64,000 nt of DNA from Polynucleobacter bastaniensis (GTDB taxonomy: Bacteria > Pseudomonadota > Gammaproteobacteria > Burkholderiales > Burkholderiaceae), in the NCBI RefSeq assembly GCF_018882205.1, contig NZ_JACVOU010000002.1, positions 482,634 to 546,633 on the forward strand, written 5' to 3'. The notes under the pieces were generated by a model. That model saw nothing but the letters and a program-made list of their open reading frames with translations, had not been told where the DNA came from and ran no database searches. Made by a program: the position numbers and the translations under genes. The first letter of the stretch is position 1. Every line of letters starts with the position of its first letter. This document shows, piece by piece, positions 8,486 to 17,614 of this stretch.

Positions 8486-8878
8486 ATGAAATCGCTCCTT
8501 CACCCCTTTGTTCTTGCCGCTTGTTTTTTCTCCCCATTAGCCGCCCTTGCTGAACCTGGTGAGAATACTTATAAGCAAGTCTGCGCAGGCTGCCATGGCG
8601 CTGGCGTTCTCAAGGCTCCCAAGTTTGGTGATAAAGCTCAATGGGCTCCATTGATTGCGGAAGGTCAGGTCACCCTCACTGCACACGGTTATGTTGGCGT
8701 GAGAGGAATGCCAGCCAAAGGCGGTAACCCCAATCTCACGGTAGAAGGATTCTCAGAGGCAGTGGCTTATATGGTCAATAAGGCGGGTGGTAACTGGAAG
8801 ACTCCTGACGCAAAAACCCTAGCGGCCATCAATAAAGAAATTGAAGCGCGTAAAGCGAGCCTGAATAAGAAGCCGTAA
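8486..8878 (+). CDS. Class I c-type cytochrome (c5-like)
   Basis: A periplasmic cytochrome c of 130 residues. The signal peptide (KSLLHPFVLAACFFSPLAALA) ends before EPGENTYKQ. The haem site is CAGCH in KQVCAGCHGAGVLKAPKFGD, and the distal methionine is probably in VRGMPAKGG. This arrangement is close to cytochrome c5/c555. It may carry electrons in the respiratory chain; the partner is unknown. The reading frame runs upstream to 8396, inside the preceding gene, but ATG 8486 is preceded by GAGAAG and starts exactly at the signal peptide. Confidence 0.85.
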   Translation: MKSLLHPFVLAACFFSPLAALAEPGENTYKQVCAGCHGAGVLKAPKFGDKAQWAPLIAEGQVTLTAHGYVGVRGMPAKGGNPNLTVEGFSEAVAYMVNKAGGNWKTPDAKTLAAINKEIEARKASLNKKP

Positions 8879-8882
8879 GCGC

Positions 8883-9155
8883 GTGAATTTATTGCCACAT
8901 CAGATTGAGATTATTGGTTACTGCGCTGCATTTTTAACCACAATTGCCTTTTTGCCACAGGCTATTCAATCTTGGCGCACCCGTGATCTCTCAGGGATCT
9001 CGGTGGGGATGTATAGCTTATTTACTGCTGGGGTAGGTTTGTGGCTGATCTACGGTCTCATTATTGAGAAGTGGCCTTTGATTCTGGCTAACGCCTTGAC
9101 CTTTGCCTTAGCTCTGAGCATTCTCGTGCTCAAGCTCCGTAGTAAGGAGCAGTAA
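8883..9155 (+). CDS. SemiSWEET sugar transporter (PQ-loop)
   Basis: A 90-residue membrane protein with three helices (about 9-28, 37-57, 65-84) and the PQ motif in FLPQAIQSWRTRDLSGIS. This is the size and pattern of bacterial SemiSWEETs, which dimerise to move sugars across the inner membrane by facilitated diffusion. The start is GTG at 8883, five bases after the cytochrome stop, so the two may be co-transcribed although the functions do not obviously connect. The substrate is not shown by the sequence. Confidence 0.85.
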   Translation: MNLLPHQIEIIGYCAAFLTTIAFLPQAIQSWRTRDLSGISVGMYSLFTAGVGLWLIYGLIIEKWPLILANALTFALALSILVLKLRSKEQ

Positions 9156-9244
9156 GGGGCAGCAATGACATTGATTCAAGTAATATCATCACTTATTCAG
9201 ATCAGAATGATTAAAAAATTAGACATTCATCACAAAGGCAATTC

Positions 9245-9937
9245 ATGAGCACCACATACGTTATCGATCCACCCATCGTTCCATCACTACCTGTAGTAGG
9301 CGATACCCGCCGTTTTGCTGTGAATCGCATCTATTGCGTTGGGCGTAACTATGCAGATCATGCTCGTGAGATGGGTCATGACCCCGATCGTGAGCCGCCA
9401 TTCTTTTTTATGAAGCCAGCTAACTCGATCGTTGCTGATGGTAAAGATATGCAATATCCAAACCTGTCAAATGACGTGCATCATGAGATTGAGATGGTTG
9501 TCGCGATTGGTAAGGGCGGCGCCAATATTCCTGCGGATAAAGCGCTAGAGTATGTTTATGGTTACGGTGTTGGGTTGGATATGACTCGTCGTGACTTGCA
9601 AGGCGAAGCTAAAAAAATGGGCCGCCCATGGGATACCGGTAAAGCATTTGATCAATCCGCCCCATGTGCAGCGCTAACTCCCGCCACTCAGTTTGGTCAT
9701 CCGACTAAAGGCACAGTCAAACTCTTGGTCAATGGTGAAGTGCGCCAAGAGGGCGACTTAAACCAGCTGATCTGGAATGTTCCTGACACCATTGCATACC
9801 TCTCTACTTTATTTACGCTTGAGCCAGGTGATTTGATTATGTCTGGAACACCTGCTGGTGTGGGCCCTGTAAAAAAAGGTGATGTACTTGAAGGATTAGT
9901 TGAAGGTCTCAGCCCTCTGAAAATCAAGATCGTTTAA
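9245..9937 (+). CDS. Fumarylacetoacetate hydrolase family protein (fumarylpyruvate hydrolase-like)
   Basis: A 230-residue FAH-fold hydrolase that cleaves a carbon-carbon bond in 2-oxo acids, using a divalent metal. Visible family elements are [17 protein letters not shown] (substrate loop, about residues 30-46), FFFMKPANS, the metal-binding E-x-E in [11 protein letters not shown], and the third ligand D in [12 protein letters not shown]. The length and the [14 protein letters not shown] segment resemble fumarylpyruvate/maleylpyruvate hydrolases of aromatic breakdown. No other aromatic-pathway genes are adjacent, so the substrate is open. Confidence 0.83.
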   Translation: MSTTYVIDPPIVPSLPVVGDTRRFAVNRIYCVGRNYADHAREMGHDPDREPPFFFMKPANSIVADGKDMQYPNLSNDVHHEIEMVVAIGKGGANIPADKALEYVYGYGVGLDMTRRDLQGEAKKMGRPWDTGKAFDQSAPCAALTPATQFGHPTKGTVKLLVNGEVRQEGDLNQLIWNVPDTIAYLSTLFTLEPGDLIMSGTPAGVGPVKKGDVLEGLVEGLSPLKIKIV

Positions 9938-9973
9938 ATATTTCAAGTAGTTCAAACAGGCAAAGGGGTGGAG

Positions 9974-11020
9974 ATGAAAATAAAGGCACTAGGAATCGCT
10001 TTGGTGATGTGCGTTGGCGGAGTCTTCCTCTCGGCCTGTACAACGGTTGATCAGCCTAAAGCGGAGTCTCCACCACCCAGTCGCTATGCCAACGCAAGTC
10101 CTTTAGATTTACGCCTCAGCGCTTGGCCTTATCCCTTTCCCACTAAAGAATTTAAAACTTCCCTTCAGGGTCAGCCTGCCACCATGGTTTATATGGATGT
10201 GCCTGCAGTTGGTCAGCAGAAGGGTGTAGTAGTCTTGTTTCACGGGAAGAACTTTTCAAGCGATTATTGGTTGCCTACGATCAAAGGATTGACTGCGGCA
10301 GGCTATCGAGTGATTGCCCCTGATCAGATTGGCTTTGGTAAATCTTCCAAACCAGATGTCGCATATCACTTTGATGATCTTGCTCAGAACACCCAAGCTC
10401 TGTTGAAATCGCTCAGTATTAGTAAGACTTCAGTAATTGCCAACTCGATGGGTGGCATGGTGGGTATTCGGTATGCGCGCCTTTATCCCAAAACTGTCCA
10501 GAAACTGATCTTAGAAAATCCATTGGGTCTTGAGGACTACAGCAAGGATATTCCACCACAAACGAATGACAATCTACTCAAGCTAGAAATGGCGCAAACA
10601 GAAACCAGTTATCGCCGTTTCTTGCAGACTTATTTTCCAGTATGGCAGCCGAGCTTTGAGCAATTTGTAGAGGTGTATGTCAGGATTCAAAAAGGGCCTG
10701 ACTACCCGGCCTATGCAAAGACCTCGGTGTTAACTTATCAGATGATTGCTGAAAAGCCAGTAGTGGGTGACTTGCCTCAATTGAAGATGCCGGTACTGTT
10801 AGTCATAGGCCAGAAAGACAGAACCGTATTTGGTCGTCGCTTTGCTCCGCCTGAAGCGGTTAAGTCTTTGGGTAATTTTCCTGAGTTGGGTCGTAAAGCA
10901 GCGCAGGCGATTCCGAATGCCAAGTTAGTCCCTTTGGATAATGTCGGACATATTCCCCATATTGAAGTGCCGGATATTTTTGTTCAGACGGTAGTGGATT
11001 TCTTAAACTCGAAATCCTAA
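9974..11020 (+). CDS. Lipoprotein alpha/beta hydrolase
   Basis: A 348-residue serine hydrolase with a lipoprotein signal (LVMCVGGVFLSAC, lipobox LSAC), so it is probably anchored in the outer membrane facing the periplasm. The alpha/beta-hydrolase core shows the oxyanion strand VVVLFHGKNFSSDYW, the nucleophile elbow NSMGGM, an acidic residue in VIGQKDRTVFG, and the final histidine in DNVGHIPHIE. The substrate is unknown. GTG at 9968 is possible, but AGGGGTGG lies correctly for ATG 9974, which also gives a normal signal peptide. Confidence 0.82.
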   Translation: MKIKALGIALVMCVGGVFLSACTTVDQPKAESPPPSRYANASPLDLRLSAWPYPFPTKEFKTSLQGQPATMVYMDVPAVGQQKGVVVLFHGKNFSSDYWLPTIKGLTAAGYRVIAPDQIGFGKSSKPDVAYHFDDLAQNTQALLKSLSISKTSVIANSMGGMVGIRYARLYPKTVQKLILENPLGLEDYSKDIPPQTNDNLLKLEMAQTETSYRRFLQTYFPVWQPSFEQFVEVYVRIQKGPDYPAYAKTSVLTYQMIAEKPVVGDLPQLKMPVLLVIGQKDRTVFGRRFAPPEAVKSLGNFPELGRKAAQAIPNAKLVPLDNVGHIPHIEVPDIFVQTVVDFLNSKS

Positions 11021-11177
11021 TGTAGGCGGTCATCGATCGCTGACCTATCTTTGCTTACCTTTTTGTGTAATGGGAGGTCGATGCAAGGTGGGTTGGATTT
11101 TATAAACTCATTCTATACAAAAGACCCTTTGAGTCACTTGTTATTGGGTCTGGATCGACCTGCGATAGAATTCATTC

Positions 11178-11336
11178 ATGTATATGTTTCTACCTTTCCT
11201 GACAGCCTTTATCGGTCTTGTCCTTGTGTGGTTTGAGAAACGTCTGGCAGGTTTAGTTGTACTTGCTATTACCGTTGGCATTTTGTTGTTCTGGTTCCGC
11301 ATTCATGCCAACAGTCATCTCAATCTGAATTTCTAA
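11178..11336 (+). CDS. DUF5993 family small membrane protein
   Basis: A 52-residue protein with two hydrophobic helices (MFLPFLTAFIGLVLVW and GLVVLAITVGILLFWF) joined by EKRLA and ending HANSHLNLNF. It matches my recollection of DUF5993 proteins, which occur next to dsbB in betaproteobacteria. Its stop codon overlaps the dsbB start as TAATG, so the two are translationally coupled. That implies a small partner or accessory subunit of the DsbB-like protein, but no function is established. Confidence 0.75.
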   Translation: MYMFLPFLTAFIGLVLVWFEKRLAGLVVLAITVGILLFWFRIHANSHLNLNF

Positions 11337-11905
11337 TGAAGATGAGTAAGCAATTTTCTTTTTCTCTAGCAGGTCTTGGTAATCAGCTGGCTTTAGCGGC
11401 GATTATTGGCATGCTGTCTTATGCCTTTGTCGACCAACTGTATTTCGGTGAATTGCCTTGCCCACTGTGCCTTATGCAACGCATGGGTTTTGTGATTATC
11501 GGTTTTGCATTGGTGCTCAATATTCGTTGTGGAGCGCATTCTGCTCACTACGGCTGGGGCATCATTGGCGGCTTGGTTGGCATGATGGTGTCATTACGCC
11601 AAGTGCTCTTGCATGTTTTGCCAGGAGACAAAGGATTTGGCGCCACCTTTTTGGAACTGCACTTCTACACTTGGGCTTTTGTGGCTTACCTTGGCCTCAT
11701 CGCAGGACTCGCAATTCTATTGATGCTACCTAACCGAGACGTGCGCTCGCGTTCACTGCTTGCCAATACATTAATCATGCTATTTATTGTTTTAGTGTTT
11801 GCTAACCTAGCTTCCACTCTGTTGGAATGCGGCATTGGCCCTTGTGCTGACGATCCCGTTAAATACGAGGGATGGATTTGGTTGCGTACACGTTTTGGTT
11901 TTTAA
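11336..11905 (+). CDS. dsbB: Disulfide bond formation protein B (DsbB-like)
   Basis: A 189-residue inner-membrane protein that would reoxidise a periplasmic DsbA-type oxidase and pass electrons to quinone. The first redox pair is C42-P-L-C45 in GELPCPLCLMQRMG, the family signature. The second pair is C165/C170 in LLECGIGPC, placed after the last membrane helix; in E. coli DsbB the second pair lies between helices 3 and 4, so the topology here is different, with about five helices. It is coupled to the DUF5993 gene upstream. The next gene (Bug protein) follows closely. Confidence 0.82.
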   Translation: MKMSKQFSFSLAGLGNQLALAAIIGMLSYAFVDQLYFGELPCPLCLMQRMGFVIIGFALVLNIRCGAHSAHYGWGIIGGLVGMMVSLRQVLLHVLPGDKGFGATFLELHFYTWAFVAYLGLIAGLAILLMLPNRDVRSRSLLANTLIMLFIVLVFANLASTLLECGIGPCADDPVKYEGWIWLRTRFGF

Positions 11906-11915
11906 GTCGGCTTCC

Positions 11916-12893
11916 GTGAAGTATCTTGTAGCTCTGCTGCTTTGCTTAGGCCTTACTGGTCCTGTCAAATCCCAAACAATCAAAGCTGATACTGCTTGGC
12001 CTAAACAGGCTATCAAAATTGTAGTGACCTTTACGCCAGGTGGAGCGCCCGATATTTTGGCGCGGGTACTGGCTGAGAGTTGGCAAAAAAGTTTAGGTGT
12101 ACCAGTGCTAGTAGAAAATCGTCCCGGCTACGGCGGCAATATTGGCGCTGACCTAGTAGCTAAGAGCGAGCCAGATGGCTACACACTTCTGATTGGCACG
12201 GTGGGCATCCATGCAATCAACGGCGCTCTTTATGACAAGTTGTCTTTTCATCCGATCAATGATTTCACGCCCATTAGTTTTTTGGCGAGTACGCCCAATG
12301 TATTGGTAGTGAATAAGAAGTTGGGCGTCAACAATCTTCATGAACTGATTGAGCTTGCCAAAGCTAAACCGAATGAGCTTACTTTTGGCTCTTCTGGTGT
12401 CGGCACTTCATTGCACATGTCTGGCGAACTCTTTAAAGAAATGACTGGCGTGCAGATTCGTCACATTCCTTACAAAGGAAGAGCCCAATCCTTGCCCGAT
12501 CTCCTCAGCGGACGTATTTCTATGCTATTTGACAACCTGTCTTCATCGCTACCTTTGATTAAGGCAGGAGAGGTTCAGGCTTTGGCAGTAACGACCTTAA
12601 AACGCTCACCAGCAACTCCAGAGATTCCGACAATGGCAGAGCAAGGCTTGCCGGGATTTGAGGCTACATCATGGTTCTCTCTCATGGCGCCAGCAAATCT
12701 ACCCCCAGTTTTACAACAGCGTTTAAATACCTTGACTCGCCAAACCCTCAATCAGACCGAAGTCAAAAACAAGCTGCGCGCTAGTGGTTTGGAGCCAGCG
12801 CCAGGAAGCCCTCAAGAGCTCAATAAGCTGATTCAATCCGAGACCAATAAATGGGGTAGGGTTATTTACAAATCAGGCGCAAAATTAGAGTAG
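11916..12893 (+). CDS. Bug/TctC family tripartite tricarboxylate transporter solute-binding protein
   Basis: A 325-residue periplasmic binding protein of the Bug family. The signal peptide (VALLLCLGLTGPVKS) is followed by WPKQAIKIVVTFTPGGAPDILAR, the standard Bug opening that contacts a carboxylate ligand, then PGYGGNIGADLVAKSEPDGYTLL. The reading frame starts upstream at 11835 within dsbB, but GTG 11916 gives a normal signal peptide. No TctA/TctB membrane genes are near, which is typical of the many orphan Bug genes in Burkholderiales. The ligand is unknown. Confidence 0.88.
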   Translation: MKYLVALLLCLGLTGPVKSQTIKADTAWPKQAIKIVVTFTPGGAPDILARVLAESWQKSLGVPVLVENRPGYGGNIGADLVAKSEPDGYTLLIGTVGIHAINGALYDKLSFHPINDFTPISFLASTPNVLVVNKKLGVNNLHELIELAKAKPNELTFGSSGVGTSLHMSGELFKEMTGVQIRHIPYKGRAQSLPDLLSGRISMLFDNLSSSLPLIKAGEVQALAVTTLKRSPATPEIPTMAEQGLPGFEATSWFSLMAPANLPPVLQQRLNTLTRQTLNQTEVKNKLRASGLEPAPGSPQELNKLIQSETNKWGRVIYKSGAKLE

Positions 12894-13005
12894 TAGTTCG
12901 ATGCAGCAAAGTAATAAATATCTCAATAAATACCCAATTCCTGTCAGCCTAGGTTTGGATGGAGCGTTATAAGTAGTAGAAGGTAAGCAATTCAAAGGGT
13001 CCACT

Positions 13006-13497
13006 ATGAAAACAGCTCAACTGCAATACCCAATTAGCATCTCTAAAGTGATGCTGGCGCTCCTCACGGTAGCGGGATTATTAGCGCTTGCGCCACAACC
13101 AGCTCAGGCAGGTAATGTTGGTTGGGCGGTCTCCGTTGGGGGCGGTTACGGTGGTGGCCATGGCGGTGGTTGGCGCCCAGCAGCATACGGGCCAGGTTAT
13201 GGTGGTGGATGGGGTCCAGGCTGGCGAGGCGGATATTACGGTCCTGGCTATGGTTGCCCTTATGCTGGTGCTTACTATTCGCCACCCGTGGTTTATGCGG
13301 CGCCACCAGTAGTAAGCTATGCAGCTCCTCAGCAGCCCATGGTTTTAGCTTCCCAGCCTCAGGCGCCAGTTTGGTATTACTGTGCGGCGAGTGAGCAATA
13401 TTTCCCATACGTGCAAAGTTGTGCATCAGGTTGGCAAACTCAGCCGGCGATGCCGCCATCTGGGAACGCGCCTACCAAACAGTACAGACAAAATTAA
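13006..13497 (+). CDS. Secreted Gly/Tyr/Pro-rich protein with C-terminal YYC...SGW motif
   Basis: A 163-residue exported protein. The signal peptide (VMLALLTVAGLLALAPQPAQA) is followed by a glycine-rich stretch (about residues 44-85, GGGYGGGHGGGW, GPGYGGGWGPGWRGG), a Pro/Tyr/Val stretch, and a conserved tail VWYYCAASEQYFPYVQSCASGW. That tail recurs in many proteobacterial envelope proteins of unknown function; its two cysteines may form a disulfide. It is followed 29 bp later by a glycine-zipper lipoprotein, suggesting a cell-surface pair. Confidence 0.78.
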   Translation: MKTAQLQYPISISKVMLALLTVAGLLALAPQPAQAGNVGWAVSVGGGYGGGHGGGWRPAAYGPGYGGGWGPGWRGGYYGPGYGCPYAGAYYSPPVVYAAPPVVSYAAPQQPMVLASQPQAPVWYYCAASEQYFPYVQSCASGWQTQPAMPPSGNAPTKQYRQN

Positions 13498-13532
13498 GCA
13501 ATTAACTAAGTGACTCAATTTAGGAAATGAAT

Positions 13533-14021
13533 ATGAAACGTGCCGTACTGACTTTGGCCATCATCAGCACTGTAGCCTCTTTAGCTGCTTGTGTCTCTGC
13601 ACCAACTGGCCCAACCATTGCGATCATGCCGCGTGAAGGCAAACCTTTTGATGTGTTCCAGCAGGACGATCAGCAGTGCCGTGAGTTTGCCGCAAATGCA
13701 ATTAAAGATACTAGTAATGCTGCTTTAAAAGAAGGTGCAACTAGTGCTGCCATTGGCGCTGCCTTAGGCGCGGCTGCTGGTGCAGTGATTCAGGGGGGTA
13801 GTAGTCAGAACATTGGCACTGGTGCTGGTGTTGGCTTGCTCGGTGGCGCAGCTATGGGTGCCATGAATTCTTCAGGTAAACAAAATCAGGCTCAGGCGCA
13901 ATACAACATCGCTTATCAGCAGTGCATGTACTCCAAGGGTAATCAGGTACCGAGCTATCCATCGCAGGGTGGTAGTTCTAACTACAGACCTCCAAGCAGT
14001 GGATTTAAACCCATTCAGTAA
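13533..14021 (+). CDS. Glycine-zipper (YMGG-like) outer-membrane lipoprotein
   Basis: A 162-residue lipoprotein with signal MKRAVLTLAIISTVASLAAC (lipobox LAAC). Residues about 68-115 form a glycine zipper (AAIGAALGAAAGAVIQGG, GTGAGVGLLGGAAMGAM), which packs or spans membrane. Conserved FDVFQQDDQQCREFA precedes the zipper and YNIAYQQCMYSKG follows it; this cysteine-framed layout is common to Gly-zipper YMGG-type lipoproteins. ATG 13533 has AGGA seven bases upstream, whereas ATG 13527 is too close to it. It is probably in one operon with the glycine-rich gene. Confidence 0.8.
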   Translation: MKRAVLTLAIISTVASLAACVSAPTGPTIAIMPREGKPFDVFQQDDQQCREFAANAIKDTSNAALKEGATSAAIGAALGAAAGAVIQGGSSQNIGTGAGVGLLGGAAMGAMNSSGKQNQAQAQYNIAYQQCMYSKGNQVPSYPSQGGSSNYRPPSSGFKPIQ

Positions 14022-14033
14022 AACAATTTACTG
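14016..14033. terminator. Hairpin between convergent genes
   Basis: A perfect 7-bp stem CAGTAAA/TTTACTG (14016-14022 and 14027-14033) with a 4-nt loop at the junction of the rightward lipoprotein gene and the leftward MATE gene. There is no T-run, so its strength as a terminator is uncertain. Confidence 0.4.
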
Positions 14034-14036
14034 TAA

Positions 14037-15428
14037 TTAAACCTCAACCGGCGGATGCGTTTTCTCAAATCGTGCTGCCGTCCTTCTAAAGAGGTAGAGT
14101 AATAACAGTGCAGCCAATCCTAAGCTCATACTATTGCCAGCCCAAAAGCCATTAGCACCTTGCAAAAACTCCGGGGTATTGCCAAAGGCATTAAAGCCCA
14201 TCAAGTAGCCACCACCAAGTCCAACACCCCAAAGTGAGCCTGCATAAATCAGCATAGGCCAAAAGGCAATACGATAGGCACGCAGAATAAATGCTGCAGT
14301 CACTTGCAGGGCATCAAAGAGCTGGTAAAAAGCAATAAACAAAAAGAGTGGAATAGAAAATACCTTCACCTCTTCCGGTGGGTCGTAAAGATCTAGCAAT
14401 TGCACTCTAAAAATCCACACCATCACACCAATAAAAACACACAAGGTCGTTGTGAAGAAAACCGACGACCAGCCAATTTCTTCTGCACGCTCTTGTTTAT
14501 CTGCGCCAATCGATTGCGATACCAAAGTCATTGTGGCAATCGATAAGGATAAGGGCACCATATAAATCACCGTTCCCATATTGGCCACAATTTGATGGCC
14601 AGCTAAAGCGGTAGTACCCAGGCGCGCAATAAAGAGTGACATAAAGGTGAAGGAGGTCACTTCAATTAAATAACTAAAGCCAATGGGCGCACCTAATTTG
14701 AGTAGGGTCCAGATGCGATGCCAGTTTGGCCAACTAAAGCATACAAAGATTTTGAATGGCTTATAGAAGTTATCGAAGAGTACAAAGCCCAGAGTGATGA
14801 TGAGCCAGAACCAGCTGATGATGACAGTGGCTACTGCGCAACCTGGACCGCCCATACCCTCAATGCCAAAGCCCCCGTAAATAAATAAGAGATTAAGTGG
14901 TAGTTTTAAGCCCAAACCAATCAGTTGCACTACCGTAATGACGGTTGGTCTTGACACAGCATTGTGAAGCGCCATGAGCACGCGCATGGCCATACTGGCG
15001 GGTAAACCAATTGCAAGGATATTCAGATAGAGCTTAGCCTTGCCCTCAATGTCTGGCGTTACCTGAGAGATTTGTAATAAGTAATCTGCATTGAGCAAGA
15101 TTGCAGTACCCAATAAGGTGAGGCCAAGAGCGAGCCAGGTGGCTTGACGTACTTCTTCACCAATCTCACCAAAACGCTTAGCGCCAAAGAGTTGTCCTGC
15201 AATTGGGGCGAGGGCAGAGATCACGCCAGTCAGACCAACATAGATGCTGATAAAGATAGCTGAAGCCATCGCCAGAGCAGCCAAGTCATCGGCAGAATAG
15301 CGCGCAGTCATCGCAGTATCTAAAACACCAAAGGCAATCACTGCTAACTGACCAATCAGTAGTGGGCCAGCAAGTTTTAGAAGGGAGGGAATATCCTCGC
15401 GCAGACGCGATAATTTAAAGTGCAACAC
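14037..15428 (-). CDS. MATE family efflux transporter (NorM-like)
   Basis: A 463-residue inner-membrane exporter with about 12 helices in two halves. The first half begins with LLKLAGPLLIGQLAVIAFGVLDTAMTARY and contains APIAGQLFGAKRFGEIG; the second repeats the plan with LGAPIGFSYLIEVTSFTFMSLFIARLGTTALAGHQI. This is the NorM branch, which expels cationic drugs in exchange for sodium or protons. Its start is 3 bp downstream of the stop of the GT39-like gene, so the two are in one operon. Substrates cannot be read from sequence. Confidence 0.88.
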   Translation of the reverse strand: MLHFKLSRLREDIPSLLKLAGPLLIGQLAVIAFGVLDTAMTARYSADDLAALAMASAIFISIYVGLTGVISALAPIAGQLFGAKRFGEIGEEVRQATWLALGLTLLGTAILLNADYLLQISQVTPDIEGKAKLYLNILAIGLPASMAMRVLMALHNAVSRPTVITVVQLIGLGLKLPLNLLFIYGGFGIEGMGGPGCAVATVIISWFWLIITLGFVLFDNFYKPFKIFVCFSWPNWHRIWTLLKLGAPIGFSYLIEVTSFTFMSLFIARLGTTALAGHQIVANMGTVIYMVPLSLSIATMTLVSQSIGADKQERAEEIGWSSVFFTTTLCVFIGVMVWIFRVQLLDLYDPPEEVKVFSIPLFLFIAFYQLFDALQVTAAFILRAYRIAFWPMLIYAGSLWGVGLGGGYLMGFNAFGNTPEFLQGANGFWAGNSMSLGLAALLLLYLFRRTAARFEKTHPPVEV

Positions 15429-15431
15429 GTT

Positions 15432-17159
15432 TTATTCTTTGCCTGCAGGGGTAATTTGATAGAGACGTAGACGCTCATCACGGTCAGACGCACGGCGATC
15501 TTCCCAGAGTAATTCAATTTTCTTTTTATTGAGACTGGCGTATGCCTTGGCCTCTGAGGAGCTGTGAGTCAACATCAGATTGCAGCTGGAATCATCACGT
15601 AAAGGCAGTTTTGTGAAATAACCAAATGAAGCTAACTGAGCGGCACCTAGATTGGTGGTGTCAATACATCCTGGCGTATTGGCAATAATCGCAACCAGGC
15701 GATCAGAAACATAACGATAGGTCTTAGCATAATTAATTGTTGGTAACCACAAGGTCATCAACAGCACCCACATCAAGGTAGTGCCAGAGGCGGAGATGAT
15801 GAGACAACGCCAGATTTCTTTAGGGGCGCGAGAAGTTCTCCAGCGCACAATTGCCAACCAGATGCCGGTAATTAGAAGGGCAATAAGAAAACCAATGTAA
15901 TCAAACTGTGCCTGGAAGCCAGGTAATAATCTTGCCAAATTGGCAGCAGTGGATTCTGGGAAGCCAGTCACTTTTGCTAGCCAAATAATCCAAATGGCCA
16001 AAGCAATGATGGTGAAACTAAACATCGCAAACCAATCAATAAAGCTAATTAGGCCACGTTTCAGAATCGGCAAACTAAATGCAGCAATGATAGACAAACT
16101 CGGAATCAAAATAATGAGGTCATGTTCGTTTGCTTCTAAGCGGAACAGAACATAAATCAAACAACCAATAAACAAGCTTAGCGGAATACACAGATGTGGA
16201 GCGCGCCATTGCCCCGCCTCTTTTGCTCGACCCCAGTGCGCGAGTGAGATGATGGCCAATGGCCAAACCGGCCAGGCATAGGCCCAGAAGTTAACGCTTA
16301 AAAATCCTAGGGATTCAATAGAAGGTGTTGCGCGCATCTCTGGCATATTGCGCCAGCCTTCTTCGGCGATATGACGCCACTCAGGGGTGAGATTACCGAG
16401 ATACCAAAGTGCGGGCCAAATCGCAAAACCAATCAAACCCAAAACAGTACTAGTTAAGGTCCAACGAAAACGTAACTTTGCATTACTCGCAATCACTGCA
16501 ATGATGGTGGAACTCACAATAATAAGGCTCAGTGTGAGATTGCTTGAAAGGGCAGCGATCGCAATACCAAGACCAGTCCAAAAGCCACCTTGCCAAGGTT
16601 TATCTAAACCACGGACGGTGCCGTACAAAACAATGCTGATGCCCATCAGTTGCGCCATCATCGGCGTAGTCTCATGTGCACGTTGCGCAAGTCCAACGCA
16701 AGCTAAGAAAATCAATAGAGCGCCATCAGCCAAAGTCATGCCGTAATTTTTACGACCCGGTTGACCACCCACTGCCAGTACCATCGGCTGCACCTCTGGG
16801 CGACGTCCTAATAAATAAGTCGCATACCAAATGGCTAGAGCGGCAGCAAAGAAGCAAACTGCCGCATAGAGGCGTGCCGCATTGGCCATGCCAATCAATG
16901 GACCAAATAGATCCATTAGGGTGGCACCTAGCCAGTAGGGAAAGGGTGCGCCAAGAGAGATATCGCGCCCCGCAAGGTGCGGAACAATCCAATCAAGCGC
17001 TTTGCCGTGTTGCAAAGCCCACATGCCACCAAATCCGATGGCATCTTCGTTCTTCCAAGGGTCACGCAGAAAGAGGCCAGCAAAACCATAGACTAAAGTT
17101 AACGCAAAAATAATGATGCGTGGAATGGAGGTGGTGGCGGCGGCGGTGAGTTTAACCAT
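15432..17159 (-). CDS. Membrane glycosyltransferase of the GT39/ArnT type
   Basis: A 575-residue polytopic protein with about 11-12 helices and a soluble C-terminal part. The first periplasmic loop carries FLRDPWKNEDAIGFGGMWALQHG, with the acidic residues that serve as catalytic or metal site in lipid-dependent PMT/ArnT-type glycosyltransferases, then LAGRDISLGAPFPYWLGA. Such enzymes move a sugar from a polyprenyl carrier to protein or lipid A in the periplasm. The acceptor is unknown. It leads a leftward operon with the MATE exporter. A hairpin terminator of rpmE2 lies just upstream. Confidence 0.75.
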   Translation of the reverse strand: MVKLTAAATTSIPRIIIFALTLVYGFAGLFLRDPWKNEDAIGFGGMWALQHGKALDWIVPHLAGRDISLGAPFPYWLGATLMDLFGPLIGMANAARLYAAVCFFAAALAIWYATYLLGRRPEVQPMVLAVGGQPGRKNYGMTLADGALLIFLACVGLAQRAHETTPMMAQLMGISIVLYGTVRGLDKPWQGGFWTGLGIAIAALSSNLTLSLIIVSSTIIAVIASNAKLRFRWTLTSTVLGLIGFAIWPALWYLGNLTPEWRHIAEEGWRNMPEMRATPSIESLGFLSVNFWAYAWPVWPLAIISLAHWGRAKEAGQWRAPHLCIPLSLFIGCLIYVLFRLEANEHDLIILIPSLSIIAAFSLPILKRGLISFIDWFAMFSFTIIALAIWIIWLAKVTGFPESTAANLARLLPGFQAQFDYIGFLIALLITGIWLAIVRWRTSRAPKEIWRCLIISASGTTLMWVLLMTLWLPTINYAKTYRYVSDRLVAIIANTPGCIDTTNLGAAQLASFGYFTKLPLRDDSSCNLMLTHSSSEAKAYASLNKKKIELLWEDRRASDRDERLRLYQITPAGKE

Positions 17160-17177
17160 AAAAAACTAGCAATAAAA

Positions 17178-17199
17178 AAGGCAGCAAACGCTGCCTTGA
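17178..17199 (-). terminator. Rho-independent terminator downstream of rpmE2
   Basis: An 8-bp stem AAGGCAGC (17178-17185) with GCTGCCTT (17190-17197) and a 4-nt loop. Read leftward it is followed by TTTTTTATTG, so it ends rpmE2 transcripts before the GT39-like gene. Confidence 0.85.
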
Positions 17200-17266
17200 T
17201 TATCTCGCAGAGGAGGGTGAATAGTGAATATCTAAACCCCAGCCCCTTAATTGAGTAGGCCTATTA

Positions 17267-17614
17267 TTAAGCCTTCTTCTTAGCTGGTTTTTCAGCAGCT
17301 TTAGCTTCTGCAGCAGCAGCTTTTTTCTCAGCTGTTTTAGCAGCGCCATCACCAGTAGCTTTAGCAACCGCTTTAGTACCGAATTTCTGACGGAATTTCT
17401 CAACACGACCGGCAGTATCCATAATCTTCTGGGTACCAGTGTAGAAAGGGTGTGACTCCGATGAAGTCTCGATCTTGGACAAAGGATATTCTTTGCCATC
17501 TTCCCACTTGATTGTCTCTCTAGTAGACATAGTGGAGCGAGTCTTGAAGCTGAAGTTATTAGAAACGTCTACAAAGACGATTTCACGATATTCGGGGTGA
17601 ATGCCAGGTTTCAT
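17267..17614 (-). CDS. rpmE2: 50S ribosomal protein L31 type B
   Basis: Ribosomal protein L31 in its zinc-independent form: [28 protein letters not shown], then [33 protein letters not shown], with none of the CxxC pairs of the zinc form. The usual type B protein is about 85 residues. Here about 30 extra residues form an Ala/Lys-rich tail (from TKAVAKA to the KKKA end), as in several Polynucleobacter and related proteins. It lies downstream of rho in the same direction. Confidence 0.95.
   Translation of the reverse strand: MKPGIHPEYREIVFVDVSNNFSFKTRSTMSTRETIKWEDGKEYPLSKIETSSESHPFYTGTQKIMDTAGRVEKFRQKFGTKAVAKATGDGAAKTAEKKAAAAEAKAAEKPAKKKA

Noticed and set aside
16676..17113. 145-codon rightward frame inside the GT39-like gene
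   Set aside because: It lies fully antisense to a well-supported membrane protein and its translation has no family pattern. The same holds for the other long antisense frames in the window, such as 13064-13459 and 58217-58651.
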